A stretch of 64,000 nt of DNA from CALCEB01 sp035531475 (GCA_035531475.1 DATKST010000121.1:1-64000), one strand, 5' to 3'; counted from the first letter of the stretch, positions 16,481 through 25,774 are shown. A program made the numbers and translations. Notes: generated from the sequence alone by a model not told the origin.

Positions 16481-18601
16481 ATGGCAACCCAGTCCACAGA
16501 AAATGAAAAGCCCGGCACTTTCCAGCCTTTTGTCCCCTCTGAAACCGAGATGCCGGAATCCACGTTACGTGCCGTGGCGCTGGGCGCCGTGTTGGGCGTC
16601 ATCTTCGGAGCCGTTTCCGTCTATCTCGCATTGAAGGCCGGCCTCACGGTCAGTGCCTCCATCCCGGTCGCGGTTCTTTCCGTCAGCATCTTCAAGTGGC
16701 TTGGCAAGTCCACCATTCTCGAAAACAACATGGTTCAGACGGTGGGCTCCGCCGGCGAATCGATTGCCGCCGGCGTGGCCTTTACCCTGCCGGCGCTCAT
16801 TTTTCTGGGCTTCAATCTGGATTACTGGAACATCTTTCTGCTGGCCATCGCCGGCGGTTTGCTGGGAGTGCTTTTTGTAGTGCCTCTGCGTGCTCCGCTA
16901 GTGGTGAAGGAGCACGGTAATCTGTTGTTTCCGGAGGGAAAGGCTTGCGCAGACGTCCTCATCAGCGGCGAAAAGCGTGGCATCCAGGCAAGCAAGGTAT
17001 TTGCCGGCGCCGGTCTCGGCCTGGTTTACAAATTCTTCATGGGTGAAACTGGGGGCCTGAGCTTCTGGAAGGCAACACCCGAATGGCATCCAAGCTGGTA
17101 TCCGGGGGCGACGCTGGCGGGCGAAATCACCCCGGAATACCTGGGCGTGGGTTACATCATCGGGCCCAAGGTGGCGGGGACCATGTTTGCGGGGGGCGTC
17201 ATCTCCTGGTTGGTGTTGATTCCAGTCATCAAGTTCTTCGGCTCGCACATTCCGGGGGCGGTTTATCCCGGCACCTCACCCATTTCGCAGATGTCGCCTT
17301 TTGACATCTGGAAAGCCTACATCCGGTATATTGGCGCGGGCGCCGTGACCATGGCGGGGTTGATTACACTGGCCCGCACCCTTCCCACTATCGTCTTTTC
17401 CTTCCGCGCCGCCTTCAAGGAACTGACCCAATCGAAATCCGGCCCAGTCGTGCAGGTGAATCGCACCTCCCGGGACCTTCCGCTGAGCGTGGTTTTGATT
17501 GGCACGGCTGTAATGACCGTTGCCATCTGGGCGCTGCTTTCCTTCCACATCAATCCTGGCGCCCACGGCAACCTGGTCTCCGCCCTGCTCATCGTGATTT
17601 TCGGATTCTTCTTTTCCACGGTCTCGGCGCGCATCGTCGGCCTCATCGGTTCTTCCTCCAATCCCATCTCCGGCATGACCATTGCCACGCTGATGGGCAC
17701 CTGCCTGATTTTTGTGGCGGTGGGCTGGACGGGCAGCGTCTATTCCTCCATCGCCCTCAGCGTGGGTGCGGTCATCGCCATTGCCGCGGCCTGCGCCGGC
17801 GCCACCGTGCAGTCCCTCAAGACTGGCTACATTGTGGGGGGCACGCCGCGCCGCCAGGAGATCGGTTTTGTCATCGGCGTGCTCACCTCCGTGCTGGTGG
17901 TGGGCTTCACGCTGAAGCTGCTCAACCAGAGCGCCACGCGGGTGAACACCGCACACCTGGCCAACGTTGTGGTAACGCCGGATATGAAGCCTTCAGGAAC
18001 AGTCGAATACAACGGCCATTCCTATGAAGTTCTATCCGTCCTCGGCTCGCACACCATCCCGGATGGCCTCTACTATTACGATCCCGCGTCCCACACCATC
18101 GATTTTCAGGAGGTCCAGGGGATCGGCTCGCTCAACTATCCCGCCCCCCAGGCCACGCTGATGAGCGTGGTCATCAACGGCATTCTTAACCAGCGCCTGC
18201 CGTGGTCGCTGGTGCTCTTCGGCGCCTTCATTGTGGTCACGCTGGAGCTTTGCGGCGTGCGTTCCCTCGCTTTTGCCGTGGGTTCCTATCTGCCCATTTC
18301 CACCACTGCACCCATCTTCACCGGCGGCGTGGTGAAATGGCTGGCGCAGCGCGCCTCAAAAAATCCGGAGGAGTCAGAGACGGGGAGCGGCGCTCTGTTC
18401 AGTTCCGGACTGATCGCCGGCGGTTCGCTCGGCGGGCTGGCCCTGGCCATCGTGGTGGGATTCCACAAGGAGGATGTGGTCGCCGTCGGCACCCGCTGGC
18501 TGCCGCATTTCTCGCAGAGCGACCTGGTGGCGCTCGTTATTTTTGCCGCGCTCTCAGCCTTCCTTTATTTGATTGCGCGTGAAAAGAATGCGGAATCATA
18601 A
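16481..18601 (+). CDS. OPT family oligopeptide transporter
   Basis: A 706-residue inner-membrane protein with about 14-16 hydrophobic segments, in the bacterial OPT size range. It shows the N-terminal block TLRAVALGAVLGVIFGAVSV followed by YLALKAGLTVSASIPVAVLS, then NNMVQTVGSAGESIAAGVAF, all characteristic of bacterial OPT proteins, and GSSSNPISGMTIATLM in the second half. A soluble loop (about 500-555) contains VEYNGHSYEVLSVLGSHTIP. OPT proteins import small peptides or metal chelates with protons; the substrate cannot be read from sequence. AGGAG nine bases upstream supports the start. Confidence 0.93.
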   Translation: MATQSTENEKPGTFQPFVPSETEMPESTLRAVALGAVLGVIFGAVSVYLALKAGLTVSASIPVAVLSVSIFKWLGKSTILENNMVQTVGSAGESIAAGVAFTLPALIFLGFNLDYWNIFLLAIAGGLLGVLFVVPLRAPLVVKEHGNLLFPEGKACADVLISGEKRGIQASKVFAGAGLGLVYKFFMGETGGLSFWKATPEWHPSWYPGATLAGEITPEYLGVGYIIGPKVAGTMFAGGVISWLVLIPVIKFFGSHIPGAVYPGTSPISQMSPFDIWKAYIRYIGAGAVTMAGLITLARTLPTIVFSFRAAFKELTQSKSGPVVQVNRTSRDLPLSVVLIGTAVMTVAIWALLSFHINPGAHGNLVSALLIVIFGFFFSTVSARIVGLIGSSSNPISGMTIATLMGTCLIFVAVGWTGSVYSSIALSVGAVIAIAAACAGATVQSLKTGYIVGGTPRRQEIGFVIGVLTSVLVVGFTLKLLNQSATRVNTAHLANVVVTPDMKPSGTVEYNGHSYEVLSVLGSHTIPDGLYYYDPASHTIDFQEVQGIGSLNYPAPQATLMSVVINGILNQRLPWSLVLFGAFIVVTLELCGVRSLAFAVGSYLPISTTAPIFTGGVVKWLAQRASKNPEESETGSGALFSSGLIAGGSLGGLALAIVVGFHKEDVVAVGTRWLPHFSQSDLVALVIFAALSAFLYLIAREKNAES

Positions 18602-18698
18602 TAGAAATAGTAGGTACGGCACGGCTTCGTGCCCGCGAATGAGAAAAAGAGATCAGCCCAAGTCTTTGTCCTCGCCTCTCGGGGGCGGTAGAAAGTAA

Positions 18699-18718
18699 CC
18701 CAGGTCGTCGGACCTGGG
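18699..18718. terminator. Hairpin downstream of the OPT gene
   Basis: CCCAGGTC and GACCTGGG form an 8-bp stem around GTCG, 98 bp after the OPT stop. It could end transcription, though no T-run follows. Confidence 0.3.
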
Positions 18719-19376
18719 ATGGCGGGATCCCATTCTGATTTTCCCAAGGCCTGAAAGGGCCGCAGAACACGCTAAAGACGGGGCCTATCCCGTCCAAATG
18801 CCGTCGTCTCCATGATCAAACCCGGCCTCCTGTAATTCTCCCAAATGCCGATAACACAAACGGGGCTTTTGGGCCGCTTCGCTTCTGCAAAGCGCACTTC
18901 CGATTGGCGGCGCAATAAGCTCAATCTTGGCGTGCCGTTCCATTCTTACACGGGATAGGAACTGTAATGGAGATCGAAATGGATGCTCTGCTGTTTGTAA
19001 GCGCTTGGTTCTTATGTTCCATCTTCATAGCTTTGCTCGCTGGCCGGTTTCTGAGCTTCTCTTGCGGCGTCGAAGACGCTGGGCGGACTACGGCCCTTCA
19101 ACGGCTGGTAACCCGCCGTGGGCTCACAGGTAACACTTCCTTGGCGGATGCCTGTGGCGACCGCAGCCATGCTCCCTCTGTTCCCTCGTAACCCTTGCTC
19201 GTGCGAAGAAGCCTGGTGGCGGTGAACGGGGCTGTGCTTCCCATGACATGCGACCGGCTGGCGCAAACCCTGTGGGTTTGCCATCCTGGATGCATAACCG
19301 CCGAAGCTTATTTGTCAATATTTCCCGGACCACATAGACGCCACACCAGCAAGCTGCGCCACGATCCGCCCGCTCG
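18719..19376. other. Intergenic region with a doubtful small membrane ORF
   Basis: The region between the OPT and rhomboid genes is more than 900 bases. One frame at 18967-19191 (+) would encode 74 residues starting MEIEMDALLFVSAWFLCSIF, with one membrane helix, and an AGGAA-like sequence upstream. The tail has no family resemblance, so I list it only as possible. Confidence 0.25.
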
Positions 19377-19484
19377 GTAGTATCTCGGTTTCTTTGCTGT
19401 AGCGGCGCTCTATGAGCGCCGAACTTGGCTCCTAAACGGTTTCCGGCGCTCATGGAGCGCCGTTACAGCAGACTGCGACACTAC
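19377..19484. repeat. 108-nt double-hairpin repeat, copy 3 (GCGCTC-stem variant)
   Basis: Same length and ends (GTAGT...CACTAC) as the other copies, but both strands of the arm stem are changed: GGCGCTC pairs with GAGCGCC across TAT instead of GGCGGTC with GACCGCC across TCT. Confidence 0.85.
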
Positions 19485-19540
19485 CGCCCGCCCGCTCAAC
19501 CTCCTGCACTCTTTCTGCTCGTTGTGGTAGGCTGGTTATA

Positions 19541-20269
19541 ATGCCTCGTTACCGCGACATGTCATTTTCTTTTGGCCCGGCGCTGACGCCCATGGTGAAG
19601 AAGCTGCTGATTGCCACCGGCGCGGCGTTTGTGGTGACCTATCTGCCGGCCCAGATTTTCGGCTGGGCCTACCCCTATTTTCTATTCGGGCTTGAGCCTT
19701 ATGCGGTGGTCCACCGATTCGCAATCTGGCAACTGGTGACCTACCTCTTTCTGCACGCCGGATTTTTCCACATCATCTTCAACCTTTTTGCGCTGTGGAT
19801 GTTCGGCCCTGACCTGGAAAAAGAGTGGGGCAGCAGCCAGTTCCTCTTTTTCTACTTCCTGACGGGAATTGGAGCGGGCATTGTCCAGGTCGTGGTGATG
19901 CCATCCAGTACATCTATGACGATTGGCTGCTCCGGGGCGATTTATGGGTTGTTGCTGGCCTACGGTCTGATTTTCCCGGAACGCCTGATCTATCTCTACA
20001 TGTTGATCCCCATCCGCGCCAAGTGGTTCGCGGTGCTCATGGGGGTGATCGAATTTGTCAGCTCATTTGGGACACCGGGGTCGGGCGTTGCCCACGTGGC
20101 GCATCTTGGCGGAATGCTCTTTGGCTATGTTTACTTGCGCGGCGCGCGATTGCCTTTCCGAATCCGGGGCCGCTTCGACGACTGGCGGCGTGCCCGCCTG
20201 CGCAAGAGGTTTGATTCCTATATGCGCAAGCACGAAAAGCGGGACGATGCCGGGCGGTGGGTGAACTGA
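19541..20269 (+). CDS. Rhomboid family intramembrane serine protease
   Basis: 242 residues with six or so membrane helices. Visible motifs are HIIFNLFALWMFG (the conserved H/N of the oxyanion region), GCSGAIYGLL with the catalytic Ser (about 131), and VAHVAHLGGMLFGY with the catalytic His (about 188). The GxSG motif reads GCSG where GASG is usual. The C-terminal 35 residues are basic and cytoplasmic. Rhomboids cleave single-pass membrane proteins; the substrate here is unknown. A second ATG at 19559 is an alternative start; a TATAAT overlapping the first ATG leaves this open. Confidence 0.93.
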   Translation: MPRYRDMSFSFGPALTPMVKKLLIATGAAFVVTYLPAQIFGWAYPYFLFGLEPYAVVHRFAIWQLVTYLFLHAGFFHIIFNLFALWMFGPDLEKEWGSSQFLFFYFLTGIGAGIVQVVVMPSSTSMTIGCSGAIYGLLLAYGLIFPERLIYLYMLIPIRAKWFAVLMGVIEFVSSFGTPGSGVAHVAHLGGMLFGYVYLRGARLPFRIRGRFDDWRRARLRKRFDSYMRKHEKRDDAGRWVN

Positions 20270-20316
20270 GATTTCGCGCTGCTATGACCGGTCTTATGCC
20301 CTGCCCCACTGGGTTC

Positions 20317-20365
20317 TTAAGGACACAGTTCTGGGTTAGAATTTCTGCTATAGTTAAGGACACAG
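20317..20365. promoter_or_regulatory. Direct repeat TTAAGGACACAG upstream of a small ORF
   Basis: TTAAGGACACAG occurs at 20317-20328 and again at 20354-20365, 37 bp apart, and the second ends ten bases before the start codon at 20376. Two spaced copies could be a regulator's site or part of a repeat element. The second copy also supplies AGGA near the expected ribosome-binding position. Confidence 0.4.
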
Positions 20366-20375
20366 GAAACTAAAT

Positions 20376-20513
20376 ATGGAAACCAAAACCGATCAGAAGA
20401 AAGTGTGGGAAGCCCAGCGCGTCGGGGCCGTTACTTTCGCCATTCACAAACCGAAGAGGAATCCCAAGAAGCTGCGCCAATCGCGGTTGAAGAACCGCAG
20501 AAGGGCAAGATAG
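20376..20513 (+). CDS. Very basic 45-residue protein
   Basis: The ATG at 20376 opens a 45-codon frame (begins METKTDQKKVWEAQRVGA, ends LKNRRRAR). About a third of the residues are Lys or Arg, concentrated in the second half (KPKRNPKKLRQSRLKNRRR). I recognise no family. The charge pattern suits nucleic-acid binding, but that is a guess. It lies between the rhomboid and TlpA-fusion genes, directly after a pair of TTAAGGACACAG repeats. Confidence 0.42.
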   Translation: METKTDQKKVWEAQRVGAVTFAIHKPKRNPKKLRQSRLKNRRRAR

Positions 20514-20652
20514 AAAGCGCATAACTCCTCCTGCCGGGGTGCGGGCACTTCTCCCGGGCATCGGGAATGGGCGCTTCGACTGACGAGAGTAGCTCTTTCC
20601 CACGTCCGTTTTCCAGTCGTGCAACCCGCGAGGCTTTATTCCCTTCTATTCA

Positions 20653-22500
20653 ATGGTGAAGGAACTTTCTCCCGGAGTAACTCGAATTCCCCAAGCTCGC
20701 GCCAAACTGGGGACGGCCCGGCTTGGCCTGTTTTTGCCTGCCAGCGTCTTGCTGGCATTGTGTCTTGCCGCCCCCGTTGCGCTGAAAGCGGCGGGGCAAA
20801 GTTCGAGCCAAACTTCGGGCCTCGCTTTGGGTCCGGATGACATCACCCTTCTGCTCATCGGCGGGGCGACGGAGAGCAAGCTCATTCCGCTGATTCAACA
20901 GCGGGGCGTTGATTTTCGCATGACGCCTGAATTGGCGAAGAAGTTTCACGACCTGGGAGCGTCCGACCGGGTGATTGACGCTCTTTCGCGCGCCGCGAAA
21001 AAGGTCGTGGTGAATGCTCCAGCGGCGGCTCCTGTCCAGCCACCTTCCACTGTCCCGCCGCCCGGAAATTCCAGCCCGCCAGCTCCAGCCGCAGCGAGTC
21101 CAACGGTCCTATCCCATAGTGGCAGCGTCCCGGAGAACAGTTCTGAGGCAAGGGTGCAGCGGGCGGTTCAAGACGCCAATACGCCGGAGCTAGGCAAACC
21201 GCTCGGGCCGGCGCCGGAATTTTCGCTACGCACCTTCACCGGAAGCACGTTCGATCTGGCCAATGAGAAGGGCAAAGTGGTGCTGGTGGATTTCTGGGCC
21301 ACCTGGTGCAAGCCCTGCCGCGAGGAAATCCCCTCATTCATGGATCTCGAAAAGCGGTACAAGAGCCAGGGGTTGAGAATCGTAGGCATTGGGGTGAGCG
21401 ACAAGTTGCAGACGGTGCGGGATTTTTACGACCGGTATGCCATGAACTATCCGGTTGGCATGGGTGATGCCCGGCTGAAGGCGCTTTTTGGAGGCATCGT
21501 CAGTATCCCCACGGCGCTCCTGATTGGACCGGACGGCATGATTTACTACAAGGCCCAAGGCAGCGTCATTGAGCCGGTCCTGGAAAAGCAAATACAAGCC
21601 TTGCTGGCTGCCGGTTCAGCCTCCGCGCATCCCAGGGTGGCTTCGTCAAGCTCGCCGGCGATGGCGCCCAACCCTCCCAAAGCCCCGGTTGCCGGCGCTG
21701 CCGCCCCCGTCACGGCGGCAAGCGTTGCGTCCGGAAGTCCGGCGGGCAATGCTGCTCCGCCCAGATCCGGTGTGGCGTTGCCGGACCCCAGTCCGGCGCG
21801 GATTCAACAGATCATCCAGTCCTTTGCGGCTAAAGAGAAGCTCTTCAAACAAGCCCGGCAGAATTATACCTGGCACCAAGTCAACAAAGTCCAAACGCTC
21901 GATGCCGATGGCAACGCCACCGGTAGCTACGAGCAGGACTGGGACATCCTTTTCGATAACAACGGCCAGCGCATCGAGCGCGTCACTTATGCGCCGGAGG
22001 ACACCCTGAAGGGTTTGATCGTGACTGAACAGGACATCGATTCCTTCCGCAACGTTCAGCCCTTTGTGATGACCACGGACGATCTGCCGGAATACGAGGT
22101 GAGATATTTGGGACACGTCCACGTGGATTACATCACGGCCTACGTGTTTTCGATCCGGCCCAAAGTTATCAAGAAAGGCAAGCAGTACTTCAAGGGCGTC
22201 ATTTGGGTCGACGACCGGGACTTACAGATCGTGAAGGCGGAGGGCAAACCGGTTCCAGAACTCACTGGCAAGCATGGGCAGAACCTTTTCCCGCGATTCA
22301 CCACCTGGCGCCAGCAAATTGACGGCAAGTACTGGTTCCCCACGTTTACCATGGCCAATGACACGCTCTATTTCAATCAAGGCCCAATCCGCATCAAGGA
22401 AATTATCAAGTACACGAATTACAAGCAATTCAAGTCAAAGGTGAAGATTTCTCCGGCCACGCCGATCAGCGATCCTCCGGCGACCCCGCCCAAGCACTGA
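20653..22500 (+). CDS. Three-part envelope protein: N-terminal small domain, TlpA thioredoxin, lipoprotein-sorting-like C-terminus
   Basis: 615 residues. A signal anchor (about 25-48) leads to a small domain at 58-115 (DDITLLLIGGATESKLIPLI ... VIDAL). A Pro/Ala linker follows, then a TlpA/ResA-like thioredoxin fold at about 175-320 with catalytic WCKPC (C217/C220 region) in VLVDFWATWCKPCREEIPSF and the cis-Pro segment SIPTALL. A second Pro/Ala linker leads to about 380-590, a beta-rich domain with YTWHQVNKVQTLD, RYLGHVHVDYITAYVFSIRP and YFKGVIWVDDRDLQIVKAEG that resembles the LolA/LolB-like outer-membrane lipoprotein-sorting fold. TlpA domains reduce periplasmic disulfides. Joining one to a lipid-binding-like fold is unusual. 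The function of the whole is unknown. Confidence 0.8.
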   Translation: MVKELSPGVTRIPQARAKLGTARLGLFLPASVLLALCLAAPVALKAAGQSSSQTSGLALGPDDITLLLIGGATESKLIPLIQQRGVDFRMTPELAKKFHDLGASDRVIDALSRAAKKVVVNAPAAAPVQPPSTVPPPGNSSPPAPAAASPTVLSHSGSVPENSSEARVQRAVQDANTPELGKPLGPAPEFSLRTFTGSTFDLANEKGKVVLVDFWATWCKPCREEIPSFMDLEKRYKSQGLRIVGIGVSDKLQTVRDFYDRYAMNYPVGMGDARLKALFGGIVSIPTALLIGPDGMIYYKAQGSVIEPVLEKQIQALLAAGSASAHPRVASSSSPAMAPNPPKAPVAGAAAPVTAASVASGSPAGNAAPPRSGVALPDPSPARIQQIIQSFAAKEKLFKQARQNYTWHQVNKVQTLDADGNATGSYEQDWDILFDNNGQRIERVTYAPEDTLKGLIVTEQDIDSFRNVQPFVMTTDDLPEYEVRYLGHVHVDYITAYVFSIRPKVIKKGKQYFKGVIWVDDRDLQIVKAEGKPVPELTGKHGQNLFPRFTTWRQQIDGKYWFPTFTMANDTLYFNQGPIRIKEIIKYTNYKQFKSKVKISPATPISDPPATPPKH

Positions 22501-22582
22501 AGGGACACCGCCACAACAGACACCGCCCCTTGCCGGTTCTTTTCCCTTGGGCCCAGCCGGCCTCCTGCTAAAATCAGGTCTA

Positions 22583-23368
22583 ATGCTGTCCACCTCACGA
22601 TTCCAGTGGCGTGTGGTTCTGGCCCGCCCGCGCAATCCGCTCAACATTGGGGCGGCGGCGCGGGCCATGGCCAATTTTGGCTTCTCGGACCTGGTGGTGG
22701 TCGATCCTTTTGACCCCGTTTGGCGGGAAGCGCGCTCCGCGGTGGGCGCTGAGGACTTGGTCCGGTCCGCCCGGTGTGTTAAGACGCTTTCCGAGGCTTT
22801 GGAAAGTGTGACGCTGGTGGTGGGAACCACGACGGGTGCCCGACGGAGTTTGCCGCAAGAATTGATGAGCTTGACCGAGCTTCCAGCCTGGCTGCGCGGC
22901 AAGGGGCGGCGCCATCGGGCCGCAATCCTCTTTGGACCGGAAAAGACGGGCCTGACCAACGAGCACCTCAGCTTTTGCCACGTCTTGGTGAGGATTCCTA
23001 CTTCGCCGCGATGCCCGTCGATGAACCTCGGCCAGTCGGTGGCGGTTTGCGCCTATGAGTTGGCCCGCGCCGGGCTGGTGGATCGGAGGCCAGCGGCGGC
23101 CGGGAGCACACAGGCCACGCCGGGGCCTGGAAAACTGCCCGGAGCGCGGGTCTATCAATCAAGTCCTGCCAGCGTTCAATCTCTTGACCACATCCTCCTT
23201 CGCGGCGCGGCCGTCCTGGACCGCGCTGGTTACCTCGAACCCAAGACCCGCCAAGCGGCGGTGTTGAAGCTGCGGAGGCTGCTCTTACGCATGGACCTGA
23301 CCAACTATGACGCAAAAGTCCTGGGCGGAGTTCTGGCGCAAGTCGAGTGGAAGCTGGAGAACCCATGA
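22583..23368 (+). CDS. TrmH/SpoU-family RNA methyltransferase (TrmJ-like)
   Basis: A SPOUT-class 2'-O-methyltransferase. Motif 1 is VVLARPRNPLNIGAAARAMA (about 9-28), motif 2 is AAILFGPEKTGLTNEHL, and motif 3 is IPTSPRCPSMNLGQSVAVCA, forming the knotted S-adenosylmethionine site. TrmJ methylates position 32 of tRNAs; the 90-residue C-terminal extension ending at about 261 is consistent with that subfamily. I prefer the ATG at 22583 to an in-frame TTG 36 bases upstream, because conserved sequence begins right after it. Residue spacing and motifs are clear; the exact tRNA position is inferred. Confidence 0.88.
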   Translation: MLSTSRFQWRVVLARPRNPLNIGAAARAMANFGFSDLVVVDPFDPVWREARSAVGAEDLVRSARCVKTLSEALESVTLVVGTTTGARRSLPQELMSLTELPAWLRGKGRRHRAAILFGPEKTGLTNEHLSFCHVLVRIPTSPRCPSMNLGQSVAVCAYELARAGLVDRRPAAAGSTQATPGPGKLPGARVYQSSPASVQSLDHILLRGAAVLDRAGYLEPKTRQAAVLKLRRLLLRMDLTNYDAKVLGGVLAQVEWKLENP

Positions 23369-23388
23369 AGCCCTCTGCTTTCAGCCAG

Positions 23389-23496
23389 GTAGTGGACCAT
23401 TTTCGCTGCTCTGGCGGCGGTCTCTGACCGCCGAATTCTATTGATCGACAGCTTCTGGCGGTCCGGGACCGCCACAACAGAAAACTGATCGACCAC
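23389..23496. repeat. 108-nt double-hairpin repeat, copy 4
   Basis: Starts GTAGTGGACCATTTTCG, 20 bases after the methyltransferase stop, and ends in GACCACC-like sequence. The arms are GGCGGTC/GACCGCC with a few mismatches in the right arm. Confidence 0.8.
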
Positions 23497-23563
23497 CTTC
23501 AGCAGGTTAAATTGATTTTTCGCCCGCTTGTCCGCTAGAATTAGATAGGGATAACCGGCAATA

Positions 23564-24703
23564 ATGATTGAAAAGGAGATCGCCTTGGCACAGAAGCTTT
23601 TGAACACCTCGTGCGCGCTGATGGGACTCTTGGGCCTGTCATTCGTGACCTATGCCAATCAGCATAAGCACACCGCGGCAAGGCGCCAACCTGAGAAATC
23701 AAACCTGCAGGATACGGTCACGGATTTCATCCGCGAAAAGTTTGGATTGCCGGACACGATCAAGATGACTCCCGGACCGTTACAGGCGTCGCCGGACCCG
23801 GAATTTTACCAAGGTGTCATCCAAGTCGATAACGGAAAAGGGGTCAAGCCCCAGGATGTCAGCGTTGCAAAAAACGGGCGCTATGTGGCGCTGGGCCATT
23901 TTTATCCACTGGGAGCGGACACCAACAGCGACATCATTCAAAACATCCGCCAGGTCTTCCATCTTCCTCCGGGCATGGTCCTCTCCGTTGCCGCGCTCAA
24001 GCCATCGGCCATTCCCAATTTTTATACCGTCGCTGTCACCGGTGACACCAACGGCCACAAACAGACCACGGACTTTTTTGTCTCCAAAGACAAGCACTAT
24101 CTTCTGCCCGGCGTTCTCTACACGGTCATGAGTCCCAGCGAAATCATGCGCATCATCAACACCCGCAACCAGCCTTATTCGGGCGGAGCGAACGCTCCCG
24201 TGACCATTGTGGAATACGCCGATCTGGAGTGCCCCGCCTGCGCGCGCGCCCAGGCATTCCTGGAGGGCCAATTGGTGCCGAAATATGGCGAAAAAATCCG
24301 GGTGATTTACAAGGAATTTCCGCTGCCAATGCACGACTGGTCTCACCAAGCCGCCCTCGCCAACGAGTGTGCATACCAAATCCAACCCTCCACCTTTGCC
24401 AAGTACCGCACGCTGATTTTCTCGAGGCAAGCGGAGATCAACGTGGCCAATGTCCGCGAGAAACTACTGGCATACGGCGAGCAAGTGGGGCTGAACCGAA
24501 TGAAGCTCGCAGCCTGCATTGACTCCAATGCGTCTTTGCCCCGGGTTGAAGCGGGGATGCGAGAGGGCACAAAACTTGAAGTGGCCAGCACTCCCACTTT
24601 TTTTATCAACGGCAAGATGGTGGTGGGGCCGGGGGAACCCCAGACCTTTTACACCTTGATTGACGAGGACCTGCAACACAACAAGCAGGTGGCGCGGCGG
24701 TAA
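23564..24703 (+). CDS. Exported DsbA/BdbD-like thiol-disulfide protein with two DsbC_N-like modules
   Basis: 379 residues. After a hydrophobic export segment (about 14-31) come two related modules: about 50-115 (PEFYQGVIQVDNG ... SVAKNGRYVALGHFYPLG) and 122-190 (NFYTVAVTGDTNG ... FVSKDKHYLLPGVLYTV). Their KDxxYLxxGxLY ending resembles the dimerisation domain of DsbC. From about 205 there is a DsbA/thioredoxin_4 domain with CPAC (222-225) in VTIVEYADLECPACARAQAF and the cis-Pro segment ASTPTFFINGKMVVG. Such proteins oxidise or isomerise disulfides outside the cytoplasm. It is followed 63 bp later by a shorter paralogue. Confidence 0.85.
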   Translation: MIEKEIALAQKLLNTSCALMGLLGLSFVTYANQHKHTAARRQPEKSNLQDTVTDFIREKFGLPDTIKMTPGPLQASPDPEFYQGVIQVDNGKGVKPQDVSVAKNGRYVALGHFYPLGADTNSDIIQNIRQVFHLPPGMVLSVAALKPSAIPNFYTVAVTGDTNGHKQTTDFFVSKDKHYLLPGVLYTVMSPSEIMRIINTRNQPYSGGANAPVTIVEYADLECPACARAQAFLEGQLVPKYGEKIRVIYKEFPLPMHDWSHQAALANECAYQIQPSTFAKYRTLIFSRQAEINVANVREKLLAYGEQVGLNRMKLAACIDSNASLPRVEAGMREGTKLEVASTPTFFINGKMVVGPGEPQTFYTLIDEDLQHNKQVARR

Positions 24704-24766
24704 CGGGGAGCCGCATCCGGAGGAGGACGCGGGTTGTTGCCGGTCCGCGAAAAGGAGGTGGCGCAA

Positions 24767-25687
24767 TTGAAAGTTTTCATAACAAAGTCCTGCGTGGCGG
24801 CCTGCGCCACGCTGCTGCTTGCCCTGGGATCAATCAGCATCGCTCAAAATGCGCCGCCCGCCGGCAAAACATCCCCTGCCCAGGATCAGATCCGGCAGAA
24901 GATTTCCGATTACTTGCGCAAGAGGTTCTCCGTCTCCGCCAACTCCACCATCACGGTCAGCCCCTTCCAGCCTTCGATTTTCCCGGACTTTTACAAAGCC
25001 ATCATCACCGTGAAGGAAGGCCAACAGAGCGCCTCCCAACATTTTTATGTTTCGAAGGACGGCCGGTATCTGATCCAAGGAAGTCTGTATACCCTGGGGG
25101 TGGACCCTTTTGAGGAAGTTGAACGGCAGATTTCAACCAAGGGAGGGCAGGCCATCGGTCCGGAGAACGCTCCGGTGATCATCGTGGAATACGCCGACAT
25201 GGAATGCCCCGTTTGCTCGCAGGCTCAGGAATTTATTGAGAAGCAGCTTCTGCCCAAATACGGAAGCCAGGTGAGGGTGATCTACAAGGATTTTCCGCTG
25301 GTTAGCATTCATCATTGGGCGCTTCCCGCCGCCATGATCAACCAATGCGCTTTGCAATTGGATGCCGCTCGCTCCCTGGCTTTCCGGTCGCTCGTCTACC
25401 AGAACCAGTCCGCCGTCAAGGATGATACAGCCACCAACCAACTGCTTGACTTTGCGCAGCAGGCGGGTCTGGATCGAGCCAAGGTTTCCGCCTGCTTCAA
25501 CGCCAAGACGACGGTCCCCGCCGTCCAAAAAGAATTTGACGAAGGACAAAGCCTGGGCGTCTCCACCACGCCCACATTGTTCATCAATGGCCAGATGGTG
25601 GCGGGCATTCCTTCTCCCGCCCAGTTTTACCCGATCGTGGATCAGGCGCTGGCCCGGACCAAGCGCAAGACCGCGGCTGGAAAATAA
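24767..25687 (+). CDS. Exported DsbA/BdbD-like thiol-disulfide protein with one DsbC_N-like module
   Basis: 306 residues, paralogous to the preceding gene. The TTG at 24767 is chosen because AAAGGAGGTG ends six bases before it and the product then starts with a clean signal peptide (KVFITKSCVAACATLLLALG, cleavage near IAQ). One DsbC_N-like module follows (PDFYKAIITVKEGQQ ... YVSKDGRYLIQGSLYTLG), then the DsbA-like domain with CPVC (146-149) in VIIVEYADMECPVCSQAQEF and cis-Pro STTPTLFINGQMVAG. The tandem arrangement and strong ribosome binding site suggest co-expression with 23564-24703. Function as a periplasmic dithiol oxidase or isomerase is inferred from family. Confidence 0.87.
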   Translation: MKVFITKSCVAACATLLLALGSISIAQNAPPAGKTSPAQDQIRQKISDYLRKRFSVSANSTITVSPFQPSIFPDFYKAIITVKEGQQSASQHFYVSKDGRYLIQGSLYTLGVDPFEEVERQISTKGGQAIGPENAPVIIVEYADMECPVCSQAQEFIEKQLLPKYGSQVRVIYKDFPLVSIHHWALPAAMINQCALQLDAARSLAFRSLVYQNQSAVKDDTATNQLLDFAQQAGLDRAKVSACFNAKTTVPAVQKEFDEGQSLGVSTTPTLFINGQMVAGIPSPAQFYPIVDQALARTKRKTAAGK

Positions 25688-25774
25688 CCGCTCAAAGCAT
25701 GGGGAAGTAAAACTCAAGGTTCCTGAATTCCACCGGTTCTGCCGATGACTAATGGCAGGAGGAAGACAACAGCG

